From Conidiobolus incongruus B7586 (taxonomy: Eukaryota; Entomophthoromycota; Entomophthoromycetes; Entomophthorales; Conidiobolaceae): a stretch of DNA of 64,000 nt. Positions 50,456 to 62,875 of this stretch are shown one piece after another. Where the stretch lies: positions 1-64,000 of the forward strand of contig JNEM01009894.1 in assembly GCA_000697335.1 (NCBI GenBank). The letters run 5' to 3'. The notes beneath the pieces were generated by a model that saw only the letters and a program-made list of their open reading frames with translations, searched no databases and had not been told where the DNA came from. How positions within the stretch are numbered: position 1 is the stretch's first letter; every line of letters starts with the position of its first letter. Made by a program: the position numbers and the translations under genes.

Positions 50456-52544
50456 AGAAAATCTTAAAGTCTATAATTCCTTCTCAAAATGCTTAATCCA
50501 GTGATTCATAGAAACAATAGAAAAAGTATTGTGTGAACATGCTTTCTTTTAAATGTTATATATTTGGTAGTATGCATAAATATAGATAAAAAATTTTTAT
50601 CAATGATGTCTGATTAAATTTTTCAATAGTTCAATTTTGGTTCATTTATTCAAACTAAAAAAGTACATAAAAATCTAAAATTTTCAGTGCTATGTTACGT
50701 TTTAAAATAAATCAAAATCTCATTATATTATAACAATGTTTTAAAAAATACTTAAAACAATTAACACTCTAACAAATTTGAAAAACTATCTAATATAGAA
50801 TTTAATAAAATGAATAAAATTTGGGATATGGTATATTTATAATACTTATAATATATAGGTCTATACTTAAAGCAAGTAAAAAATGTTGCCAAATAGTCAA
50901 AATATATAAAATTTAATATAAATGAATATATTGATTTGAAATAAATAGATGCATATCTTTGTTCAGTAGTTGGATAATTGATGTAATTCAAATAATTGAA
51001 ACATGAGAAATATGAAAGTGCAAAAAATTTACTAATTTAATGAGTATATTAGTATTTGGGAATAAATTCTCTGCATTTTTAAGCAACGGAATAACTTTAC
51101 TAAAATTGGATAAGATAGTAAATATTTAATCATAAATTTATATTATACTGAAAATTAACCTTTCTTCAGTTAATTCACTCGCGATATTTTTGGAATCAAA
51201 ATATTTATTAAAATTTAACCAAAATAGTCTCGAATATATGAAGATGTTGATATTATTAAATCATTTTTGCAGTAAATATGGATTTTCATTTCAAATTATT
51301 CAGGTGAATCAATTTTCTAATATTTCTAATGCAGAAATAAATATGAAAGAATTATATAGGAACTAGATTTAATGGATGACTTGTAACTATGAATTATTTT
51401 CTTAATTTTTGTGCTAAATTGGGAATATATTTTATGAATATTTCAAAATAAATTCAATTCAAATGTTATAATCTGTTTAAAATAAACCAAATTATTACAA
51501 CTTGAAAAAGATACAATATTCTTTCAATCAGAAAAATATAAATAATGAAAGGGATAATAAATCCAGAATTGTATGTAAATTCAAACTTTAATGAGGAAAT
51601 ATATAACATGAATATTACTATAATCATTGATTCAAATAAAATCAAATTTTATATTTTCATATCTATATTTAAGGTTAAACTCATCCAAAATAATTACATA
51701 TTCACTAAAAATAGTCAGTTAAATAAATACTGAGAATATTTGAAAATATATTTTACCTCTATTAGACTAAAATAAATAATAAAATTTGTGATACACGATC
51801 TCGATCATTCTGAGAACATATCTTTTTAGATTCTATAATGTAAAATATATTCACAATATTCACATTGATCGTTTGGATTCACTAATAAACTATATATGAA
51901 TATTGAGGAGAAAATAATTGTTTATATTTCCTAATATATGCTTTACTTCGTATAATCATTGTAAATATATGTAATTTATAATATAATACAACCTTATCAA
52001 ATATTTGATCCAATTATAATATAATCTCTATTGTGAAAAATTTAAAATATTAAATACCAGCTAGTAAATATAAAAAAGTGACAAATTTTAGAGGTGGTGT
52101 TTAATGAAGAATGCTGTATTATATGTATATAATACTCTAATAGAATATAGTGTAATAGGATTATATTACAAGTGTCTGAATTTTGAATTAAATTAATTTA
52201 TTCAGCAACCATATATTCGCATCTTGAAATAATTAAAAATAAAGTTACTATATTACTTCCTAAGAAAATTTTTATATTAATTAATTAAAATTGTTTATCA
52301 TGTTATTAAGAATTAAAAATCATAATATTAATTTTGATATTTAATATAATATTGATATATCCTTAATTTAAATTAATATATTTTTATCGTTAGTTAAATT
52401 TGAATACAAATAATTTATATTTATTACTTTAAAATAATTATTTATTCTATTATTTTATTCATAAAATTCTTTTATCATATTTTATACTATTAAAATTAAA
52501 AACAAATCGCGAAAAAGAATTGCTGATATATTAAAAGATTCTTA

Positions 52545-52981
52545 TGACGACTGTAATTGTGAGAGGAAATCAAATTTTAAAGATTAAACGTGGAATCACC
52601 AGTTGTAAACAAGGGTTTACCACAAAGTTTTGAGAAATTAATGGGATTCACTAAATGAAGTGAAAATGGCTTGCTGTGAATCGGGTCCTTCGAGTAAAGC
52701 AAATATCTCACGCTCGTCACGACTCAACACTTTGGTGAGGGCTACGAGAAAAACTTGGAGACTGAATACTTTTGAAATAATGATAAAAGAGATGTGTTTA
52801 TTAATTTGTTCGTGATAATCTTATATTAGCTTCCATTGTTGATTTTTATGGATAGAAATGACTCAGTGACAGAAAGGAACACAACCACCCAATTCAGGAA
52901 ATGAGTGTTCTCCGAGGTGACTTCTTAATTTAGTGTGGTAATCACAATTTCTTGACTGATTGACAAGATTGTTTTCCATCA
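52545..52981 (-). repeat. Solo-LTR-like repeat, copy B (437 bp)
   Basis: Reverse-oriented relative of copy A (48923-49359), the same length to the base. It begins with TG and ends with CA, as LTRs do, and is flanked by the 4-base direct repeat CTTA (52541-52544 and 52982-52985). Copy A has a different flanking word (GTTA), so the two are separate insertions rather than the two ends of one element. Better preserved at its termini than copy A. No retroelement coding region adjoins it. Confidence 0.7.
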
Positions 52982-55634
52982 CTTAAGATAAAATTTTTCA
53001 AATTGAAATATTCAAAAACAAATTTATAAAGGAAATATAATTAATACTCAAAAATTATATTTGTTTTAAATCAATTTTTGAACAATATAAGTATATTTTC
53101 AAGAATTAAAATTTTTTTCTTTGGATCAATTTAAAAAGTTGAACTATTTCCATTTCATATCATATAATCAATTTGAATATCACAACTTAATATATATATA
53201 ATTGATAGTTAATTATCAATAATATATATTTTAATATTATTGTGATATTTTTGCGATATTCTGATTGGTTAATGTATTATAAATATATATATAATCTCAA
53301 TATTTATTCTTGAAACCATCAATTAAAGCCTGATCCTTACATTATCCTTTGATTGATTCTTTATACTCGGTATTAAAAGTAAGGGATAATTTTATTGATT
53401 ACTCGATTGGTAAATATATATAATATGTATATATTTGTTATAGAATATATATATGTAATTGAATCATTAGACTAAATTATATATTTATTAGCTATCAGCA
53501 CCATTAATCCCTATTAAATATATAATGAATATTAAATAAAATTTAAATTTGTGGTTTTACTATTATATTATATACTAATATTAATATAAATATAAAAAAA
53601 TTTTTAATTGAATATGGTTGATTCGAATTAAATTAATGGATTCGAGCTCAATCCTAAAAGATTGAATCACTCATTTCAAATTTATAAGAAATAATTGTAA
53701 TACTCTTTATTAGTTATTATATAAATCAAATATTCTATAATGAAATTAATTCAAAAAAAGGATGAATCGTAATTAATTAGTAACTACAATATTATAAAAT
53801 TTATCCAATTCAAAGTATATTATATAAATATAATTCATTAAAATAATTAAATTTAATATTTATAAATCAATAAATACATTAAAGGGGTATTCAATTTAAT
53901 TATTTCTTTAGAGTTTCATATTTAAAAATTTATTTAATCCTGAAAAGATTCATTTTAGTGAATAATTTTTTAATTAACTATAAGTAAAATTTTAACTTCT
54001 CAACTTATATTAAATTGAATATTTAGCGATATCATTAATGTTAAACATCCGATTATTTATAATCGAATAATTGATCTTTGAGATATATTAATTCGACAAT
54101 GAATCAATATAATATTTATCATATATTCAAGATTCGATTGAATTTTAATTGATGTAATATTTGTTTATGTAATTTATGATAATTCCTTTTTTAATCAATC
54201 AATTACTATAAATTACTTAATTCAGATAAAAAAATGGAAAAATTATATATTTTTGTAATTTTTTAGACAATTCAAAAATATATTTATGATTATTTCATAC
54301 TTCATCATCCAATTATATTGAATCGCCTATTGATAGACAATAGGGATGAAAGAAGTGGAGTGAGTGAAGAATGATCTTTGGTAATATTACAATGAAAATA
54401 TATATTCAGAAAAGGATCATTAGCCCTTGCATAAAACCATACAATTAGAAAAGATCGGTATTTTTCCTGATTTTAAGATCTTATTGTGGAGGATAAGAGG
54501 TTATAGAGACTAAAAAACTTTACTCTCCGCAAATTGATAATCATATAGCTTTTATTGGAATTAAAAATGTTTTAAACTCACTCAAGTTTTTGATAACGAT
54601 GAAGTGAAAAACTATAATTAAAGAGGTAATAATATCATCTTAATTAAGTAGAGTCTAATGATAAAGCAAAAATAACGATAAAAGTAGAGGAAATAGAGTA
54701 CATATAAGTAGATCAGATCGACATATTTTATAGAAAACAAAAATTTTAATAATATTTCAGTGTCACCACCACCAAATATTCTTTATAATTGAAATTTTTT
54801 TTAAATTTTAAATTTTAATAAATTAATTTGAATCAATTTTAACCAATCAATTAGTTTGAAATTGCTTATTTTAAATAATGTAAACATTGAGGAGAGTTTG
54901 ATATTTGTATCAAAATGATAAACATTGATTGACGGATTATTGGTAAATGATATAATTATTATATATGAAAAATATATAACCTGATTATTTTTTAAGAATA
55001 TTACATGCTGATCCCTGTGATAATATAATATGAAATGAAATTAGGATTTTCATATTTATTTCAGTCTCCAATTATGCTAAGTTTTTGAGAAACAATTGCT
55101 GAAAACAAATGAAAAATTAAATATAATACATTATTAAGCATATATAATGTGATATTTTATTGTAATCATAAATGAATAAATTAAAGAGCTTATTAGCTGA
55201 AATTTACTCTTGTTAGCTTATTTTGAAAGTGGTAGAAATTAGTTTTTAATCAATTAAGTTAGTGAACAAGATATTAGATGATTGGTGAACTAAATTAACC
55301 CTTGCTAACCTTATTAGGCTGAAGAAATGAGGGGTGTTAGTGGTGATGATTCATGATATGTATTTCTAATCCATTTATATTAGATCTAAGCTGAAAAGGG
55401 GATTGGATAGGGGAAAGGCGGGTAGATTTAATTACTTGTATTCATTTAACTAATTTCAGCTGTTTTGTATATTAATCTAATTAGGCTCATTTCTATTTCA
55501 ATTGAATAGAAGAGATTTTTGAACCCCTGTCACAGTACAACATATTTTAACTAGGATTGGTTGGTTGACTGAATAAACAAAAACAATTTAATTATTACCA
55601 TAGAGAATGATTGAAAGTTTAAGATTTCAATAGA

Positions 55635-55642
55635 TATAAAAG
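55635..55642 (+). promoter_or_regulatory. TATA box of the 55721 gene
   Basis: TATAAAAG lies 79 bases before the start codon, in a GC-richer upstream region, and is followed by a short C/T-rich leader. This is one of the few consensus TATA boxes in the window and suggests regulated or strong transcription. Confidence 0.55.
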
Positions 55643-55720
55643 GGGAACCTTTTCCACAGCGTCTATTCAATCACCTGCGCTGCTTTCCTACTTTAATCTT
55701 GACTTAATTAATCTGTTAAA

Positions 55721-56512
55721 ATGGTTTGCGCTCCTGAATTCACTGAAAAATTCGTGCATTTGCAATGCAAAAATTGCACCGACATTAATATTGTTGTACC
55801 TATTAATTTTACACTTGCTCAACTTCATATGATCTTGGTAGAGACACTACATCTTCCAGCTGAGTTAGATGCACCCTACCATTTCCAAACCTCTAGACCA
55901 TCATTTGGCTTAATTAGCCCTTTCATCAGATACTATCCTGATCCTTCTCCCTATCACCACGATGGATGGATTCGTCAGTATCAAACTGGAATCTACCTTG
56001 AACATCCTCATCCACATGCTCCTTTTGAGCCCAATACATCATCCCAATGCTGTGAAATTAGGGATGCCAACCTATGGCCATTGAGTCTCGTACTGGATAT
56101 GAACGAAATGACCAATATTACTTATAATCTTGACAATTTTGAATCCATTCAATTAACTCCAACTTATATCGAAATGATTTCTCATAACGACAACCCCTAC
56201 CTTTCCATGGGTAGACAATGCTCTTTATGTACACGCTCTCAATGCTCATCCAACACTCCCTGCCACATCACGCCGTGTTGTTCCCACTGCCAATTTGCTT
56301 CCAAGCTACCTCTCCCCTTCTTACAAGATCAAACAGTCGACCCAATGGCAATTTCATCAGAACTAAATAATTACATCGTTTCACAGCTTGATATATTAGC
56401 CAAGTCTATCCAAATAGAATCAAAACGCTTTACAAGCAATCCCCAAATGCCTTGTAACTGGATGGAAGAAACTGGAGAATCATGTGTATATTGCACAGAA
56501 AACTATTTGTAA
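55721..56512 (+). CDS. Intronless Cys-rich protein, possible pRiA4b ORF-3-like domain
   Basis: A 263-residue protein with no intron and no long neighbours. Residues ~12-55 (FVHLQCKNC, then IVVPINFTLAQLHMILVETL and PYHFQ) recall the start of the plasmid pRiA4b ORF-3-like fold, in which a TLxxLH motif precedes a helix and a His/Phe strand; this match is tentative. The middle is rich in His, Pro and aromatic residues (YYPDPSPYHHDGW, EHPHPHAPFEP). Four CxxC pairs are visible: CKNC at 16-19, CSLC at 167-170, CSHC at 187-190 and CVYC at 255-258, with further Cys between. This suggests zinc binding or disulphides. There is no signal peptide, so a cytosolic or nuclear zinc protein is more likely. A TATA box precedes it. 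Function unknown; absence of introns could reflect transfer or retrocopy origin. Confidence 0.8.
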   Translation: MVCAPEFTEKFVHLQCKNCTDINIVVPINFTLAQLHMILVETLHLPAELDAPYHFQTSRPSFGLISPFIRYYPDPSPYHHDGWIRQYQTGIYLEHPHPHAPFEPNTSSQCCEIRDANLWPLSLVLDMNEMTNITYNLDNFESIQLTPTYIEMISHNDNPYLSMGRQCSLCTRSQCSSNTPCHITPCCSHCQFASKLPLPFLQDQTVDPMAISSELNNYIVSQLDILAKSIQIESKRFTSNPQMPCNWMEETGESCVYCTENYL

Positions 56513-59500
56513 ATTATATACTTAATAAGGAATTAATTCCAATTCAAATAATTAATTATCAAACAATTGTTTGTACTAAATTCATAAATTAATAAGTTGG
56601 CTGTATATATTCAAATAAATTAAATTCCATTGACTAACCGGGAAAAGCTCAAAATATATAATTAAAAAAACCATTGAATTGAAATCTTATAATCCAATAT
56701 AATTTAATAAACAATAACTAATAAATTGGATAATTATGATTTAATTTTATAATTATATTAACAATTTATAAATTTTATTTTTATTTTAAATAAACTAATT
56801 AAATTAATATTTTGACAAATTTGCAAAATATATATAATATTTAATTATTTAAATTGAGAACTATATATAATTTCATTAAAATTATAATATTCAAAATAAT
56901 TAATAAATTTTAATTATTAAATAATTAATATTATTTTTAAGCAATAAAATTCTATAAAACGTACTTATATTACTTTTCCTTGATATCGTAAAATTCAGTT
57001 TTATTAATTAACTAATGGCTTTTAAACTGATATGGAATATTAAATGAATCATTTTATACACATGCTAATTATTTTAAATTAATAGACTAACATCAATAAT
57101 TATATATATTTATTAATTATATTGGAATTCAATTAAATGAAATTGAATATAATCAATTTTGATAAAATAAAAGAAAGTGAAAATTATTACATTGGAATAT
57201 ATTGTTTAGATTATTATTAATTTATAATAATTAAAGTTATAGAAATATATTATGATTTTTTAATAAGTATGAAAATATAAATACTTTTAATTAATTATTG
57301 AATATACTCCATATTCTAATATGAATGCATTTATATCAATCTTTAGTTGAAGTGATAAAATTTGAATTATTGACTCGAACATAATTCTTGTATCTAATAT
57401 AACACTTGAATATTAAAATATGATTATTATATATATATTTATTAATAATATTGAATTGGTTTTAATTCTTATTTTCCAAATATTATTAATTTTCAAAATT
57501 TAGCCGGACAATATTTCAACCCCAATAGGTCTAAAATGCATTATTGAATAACAAGGTTTTAACTAATTCATATGGTATTAAATATAACTGAAACAGTTAA
57601 TATTTTGAATTTGATAATATTGTTAAAACGAAGGTTAGAGAAATCAAATATATATTATATTAATAAAAAGAGATAAAAACTTGAAATTTGCTAAATTATT
57701 TAAAATTGATTATAGATAATATTGAATATAAATATATTATCTCGATATATTAGACTATTTAGATCATAGTAACAAAACTTTTATTGTTTATCATATCATT
57801 AAATTTAACATTATGTTGAAATTACTAGATATAACTATATTAACTATATATTAAGTAATTATTGGATTTGGATAAGGTTTAATATGTATATGTATATATT
57901 TATATCACCATATCCCTTTTCATTCGTCAGTATTACTAAATTGACAAACAATGGTGACCCCTGATTTAAATAAACATTAATAATAGAATAATTAATCATG
58001 CATTTAGGAATGCATATTCTTTAATAGGATCTGAAAAAATTATAATAATGAATCCTGAAATGAACTATAGAATATTTAAAAAGTTAATATCACTTTTTTT
58101 CATATATATTTTTATCAGGATTTCATGATTAATTATATTTATACATTAGGTTAATTAATATACTGAAAACGATTAATGAATATTTCAAATAAAGATAATA
58201 TTTATTAAAATTTTAGTTAAAATTAAGTTAAATAGCTGACAAATAATATTCTTAAGATTTTTAATGATTAGATATTATCGATCCTATTAAATGGCCAAAT
58301 TTAGACTATATTCCTTTAATATTTAACCTGATAAATTTGATCAAATAATTGCCACTCCTCCATTCAAGTTAAATCTTATCCTTATTCAAATGAAAAAGGT
58401 TAAGATCTAATTTAATATTTATGAGTAAAATTACTTTGGATATTATTTAATTATAGAATGTGTGTATATTTGAATATATACACATCTTGAAATAATATAT
58501 TCAATTAAATACAAATTTCTCAATATATATAATACCATAATACTGGTGACGTGAAATACTAATTGTAGAAAAATTTATCAATTTAGGAATAAAATGAATG
58601 AATGAATAGCTCAACTATATCAAAGAAAGTGGATAAATATTTAATAAAAAGATTCACTCCTTTATTCTATTAATTGAATAGTCTATTATATTTGGAAACG
58701 GTTCATAATTATAATTATTATTTCAATCATTTGAAGTTAGTGTTATGTAGCATATATTTATTCTAAAATGGATATCTCTAATATATTATTGGAATTTATT
58801 TAACTATAACAACAGTTTTTAGCTTTTGTGATAGCTTAGTTTAAATCAGAATTATCTTGATATAGTTAACATATTAATTCGATCATATATACATGTAAGT
58901 TAACTTTATTCAGTTAGGTGTAATGAAAATGTTGGGATTTATTCAATATATTTAATTATTTGTTATAGATTAGTCCAATAAAATAATGATCTATAATGTT
59001 ACCTTTGAGTTCAATTCTTCAATAATAGTTAGTCTACTATCTACAACTGACTATATCAACTTCACAGTATATTATCCAAAATATTATTTTTAATACAATT
59101 CTATTGGATTTATTAAATTTGACTAGTTAAACAGTCATTTATTTATATTAACAAATATTTAATTGAAAAATTTGGAAATTTGTCAATTGACAAATTTATT
59201 CAAATTTGAACGAAATAAAAAATTCAATCTAGTGTAGACTTGTATCAATATCCAAGCAATAATCAAAACTCACTAAAAAACTATAATTCATAATAATCAT
59301 TATTTTCACAAATATATTAAATCTTTAATATTTTATATATAATTCATAAAATTAAGAATATTTTCAATCAAAGTGATATCAACAGCATTTTTCCAATATA
59401 TATTGAATATCAGACCATAGTTTACTCAAAATATCAAACAATTATTTCATTATAAAAGTATTTTTTAATTTACAATAAACAGTTTATTCAAGTTTAGCAG

Positions 59501-62500
59501 AAAAATTATTCTGATATATTGAAAATTTAAACCTTTTATTCTAGATTCCTTTTAGTCCATTAAGAAATTCTATATTTCTTAAATTTATAACTATTTTACT
59601 CATGAAATGACAATGACAACTTTTATTTTAAATGACATAATATGTTGTGTCTATGTCACATTCTTAACCAATAATAGCATTATGCTATACTCTTTTTGAT
59701 TATATTTAATCATGCAATCAATAACAATTCAATTTTAATATCATCTAATGCATTCGCATTTAATACAATAACCCAATTGTTAAGTTTGTTATAATAATAT
59801 GGAAATTAATATATCAATTTAGCTATTCTAAGACATCATTTATTTTTTATTTTAACAGTTTAGATCAACAGCAAATAACTGAGAAATATAATATAATAAA
59901 TCATTTTATGATTTAATTCGTACTCAATAAGAAAATAGTTGTAAATATAAAATTTTATTAATTAACCCGATTGGAATATATATGCCAATTTTATTTTATT
60001 TTTCAAAAATATGATATTAGTTTATTAAGTGAATAATAGTCCTTAATAATAGGCCAAATGATGAATTAATAAGAATATTTTAATATATATCTTAAAAATT
60101 TGTATAATGTAAATATATGGTTAGTTTAAATCATATTCAAATATTTTATAATTTAATTCAAATTTCATTTTTGATAAAAACTATTTAACTCTATTTTAAA
60201 AATATTAGCTCAGAATTAAGAATATATTTTAGAATAAAAGGATATAGTCATAGTTATTATAAAAATTTTAAATTAATTTTTATTTCGCTCTATTAACTTG
60301 TGTTACTTGAAACTTGATATTTTAATAATCATGTTTAGAAATATATATATATGTTAAACTTTATTAAACTACCTTTTACGTTATATCTTTTGGATTGAAA
60401 ATAAATTAACCAAGCTTCCAATTGTGTATATCTTAAATCGTCTCATACTTAGTATAAATACTATTAATATAACTAGGTATAATATTGAATCATTTTTAAT
60501 ATAATTACATATAAATTTATACAAATTTGATATATTACTTTAAACTAACTTTGTTCATTGACTTTTGAAAAATAAATTTCCATATTTTTCTGTTGAAAAT
60601 TATTAAATGTAATATTAATATAAAATTTATGACAGTATCAAACTATAGTAAATGATATATTAATTCCAATGATGTGAAGAAATCAATTAACAAATTTCTT
60701 GAATTAGAATATAAAAAATTGAATTTATATTAAAATAGTATAATTTTAAATGTTTATATAATTAAAGTTTCTATTATAATATATTAATCCATATTAGAAA
60801 GTTAATTTGGCAAACAATAGTTATTTACATAGTCTGTAAATTGTAAGACTAAATTTTCTATTTACAAATATAATGAAATATTTTGCTAATTGAAAAAATA
60901 TTCAACTTGTTAAGTAATGATATAATTATTTTGAATTAATAAAATATATAAAAAAATTATTTAACTAAAATAATGATATTGATTCAAATAACAAGATTGA
61001 TTATAAGAAAACTTCTATTTTTTATATTTAATAAACATGATATTATAGATCTAATTGGTAAAATCTTACTATATATCATTTATATATGATTATAGCAATT
61101 TTGTAATTAATTTGAGATTCTATGTATTCACACTTTCTTTTGAAATTTATTTAAGATTAAAATCGGAATAATTGAAAATTTAAGAATTAATATAGTGTTA
61201 TATTTATATTTTTGCAAATAAATATCATTATTATTTTTATATTTTATTCAATTATATTCATTGATTAATATCTTTATATTCAATAACGATGCACTTTATT
61301 AGACAATTGGTAAAGATATCCTAATTAGGGATATTGTGAATAATTAAATATAATATTCAAAAATAATAAAATAAAAATTATAAGATCAAAATGTTTGAAA
61401 TATTATATTTATAATCATAATCATAATAAAATATTTTGACATTAAATATTGTATAAGCTAAAATAAAATAAGCTTGAAAATAATATTTCAATAGTCTATA
61501 AGATCGTCTGATTTAAAATCAATTGTAATATAATTTAAAATTTAATAACATTTTGGTCTAATATTTCGATATGTTCTGAATAAGTAATTTAGCCTAATAT
61601 AGAAATGATCTCAATTTCCTCCGACCGAAATCCCATTAAATCTCTTAAATTATATTATTTATTCCCCTAACACATATGTTTATATATCATTACTTCGCAT
61701 TACCATTTCATCTTAACATTTTAGTTTACAATTTTTAACTATATGTTTATGTTTAATTGATTAATTTGTATGTTGATATTAAATTAACTATAATATTACA
61801 AATTCGAATGGTTCAATTTATTTATTCGATATTATGATTCGAATTTATCTTACTGAAATTTAGTTGAAATAAAAACTTCATTCCTCTCTCGGCCATGCAT
61901 GACTTAGGGAGATAGAAAATTATTTTTTAATATAAGATTCTAGACTAAATATTGTATTTTAAATTAGGTTAAAACACAAGCAATCAGAAGATCTCTTCAT
62001 ATCAATCCATTTTGAGTAGCTCACTCCTCCTGACATTTGGCAAAGAACATCCAAGAAGGGACAGGTTTTATTCAATATATACAATATTACATCTTGACTC
62101 ATTAAATTATAGATGACTTGATAAGTTAATTAAGCCGAAATTTTAATTTTTTTTAAAAAAATATATATATTTAAAAAATTTCAATAATAAAATAAATATT
62201 CAAATTAGATGAAGAAACTGGTCCGATTTATTTTGCTTTCCATTTTTCTTTTAACCTGGAATATTTACTATCTAAAATTAGAAATACTTGATAAATTGAT
62301 AAACCTTCAAAATTATTGAAACTATTATATCCAAGTTTTATATTTCATCCAAATATAAAATTCATATGATATTAAAAAACTCATTAAATTATTAATGTTA
62401 TATAAAAATACACTATTCTGTGATAATTCAAAATCAAATATATATTTATTATTATTATTATTATTATTATAAAGCAGAAACATTTTATTGAATCCTAATT

Positions 62501-62875
62501 TGAAAAAAAATTGAAATATATTTCTTGAATATAAATATTTTTTATTAATTTTGAAAAAAAATATTTATATTATGAATAAGTGTACAATATAATTTTAAAT
62601 TGAATATAAGAATTATATTTATATGAATAGATTTAATATTGGATTTAAAATAATAATTTATTCATACTCTATTTTTATTAATAATCATTCATTTATTCAC
62701 TTATTTCTGGTTGATGTATTTTTAAAAAATCCATATAATTTTACCAATTAACTTCAACATTGTTAAGATTTTATTAGGAGAGGATAAATAGTAACATAAC
62801 ACAGTTAAAAATGAATCTATTATTTAAAAATACATATGTTCAAAACCGTCAAAAATTATCAAGAATATTTCGCTT
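56513..62875. other. Long AT-rich gene-free region
   Basis: About 6.4 kb of extremely AT-rich DNA with no convincing gene, RNA or transposon. Two weak GC-richer spots stand out: about 61870-62060 (described under findings) and short runs near 57500-57560. An ATT microsatellite lies at about 62446-62470. Confidence 0.5.
62446..62470. repeat. ATT trinucleotide microsatellite
   Basis: About eight ATT/TTA units in AT-rich spacer. Probably length-variable, with no visible function. Confidence 0.85.

Larger units (their letters stand above)
48203..55720. other. Gene-poor 7.5-kb region with repeats and a transposon fossil
   Basis: AT-rich DNA holding two 437-bp solo-LTR-like repeats (48923-49359 and 52545-52981) and a Tc1-type remnant (49810-50455), each listed separately. 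A slightly GC-richer, non-coding block lies at about 54330-54760. The last ~400 bases, upstream of the 55721 gene, are GC-richer and are the likely promoter. No other gene is supported. Confidence 0.5.

Noticed and set aside
48923-52981. One 4-kb element with ~437-bp terminal inverted repeats
   Set aside because: Each repeat has its own, different 4-base flanking duplication (GTTA and CTTA), which indicates two insertions.
54382-54390. TAATATTAC, identical to the geminivirus/CRESS-virus origin nonanucleotide
   Set aside because: A nine-base AT-rich word is expected by chance in DNA of this composition; there is no stem-loop and no Rep-like gene nearby.
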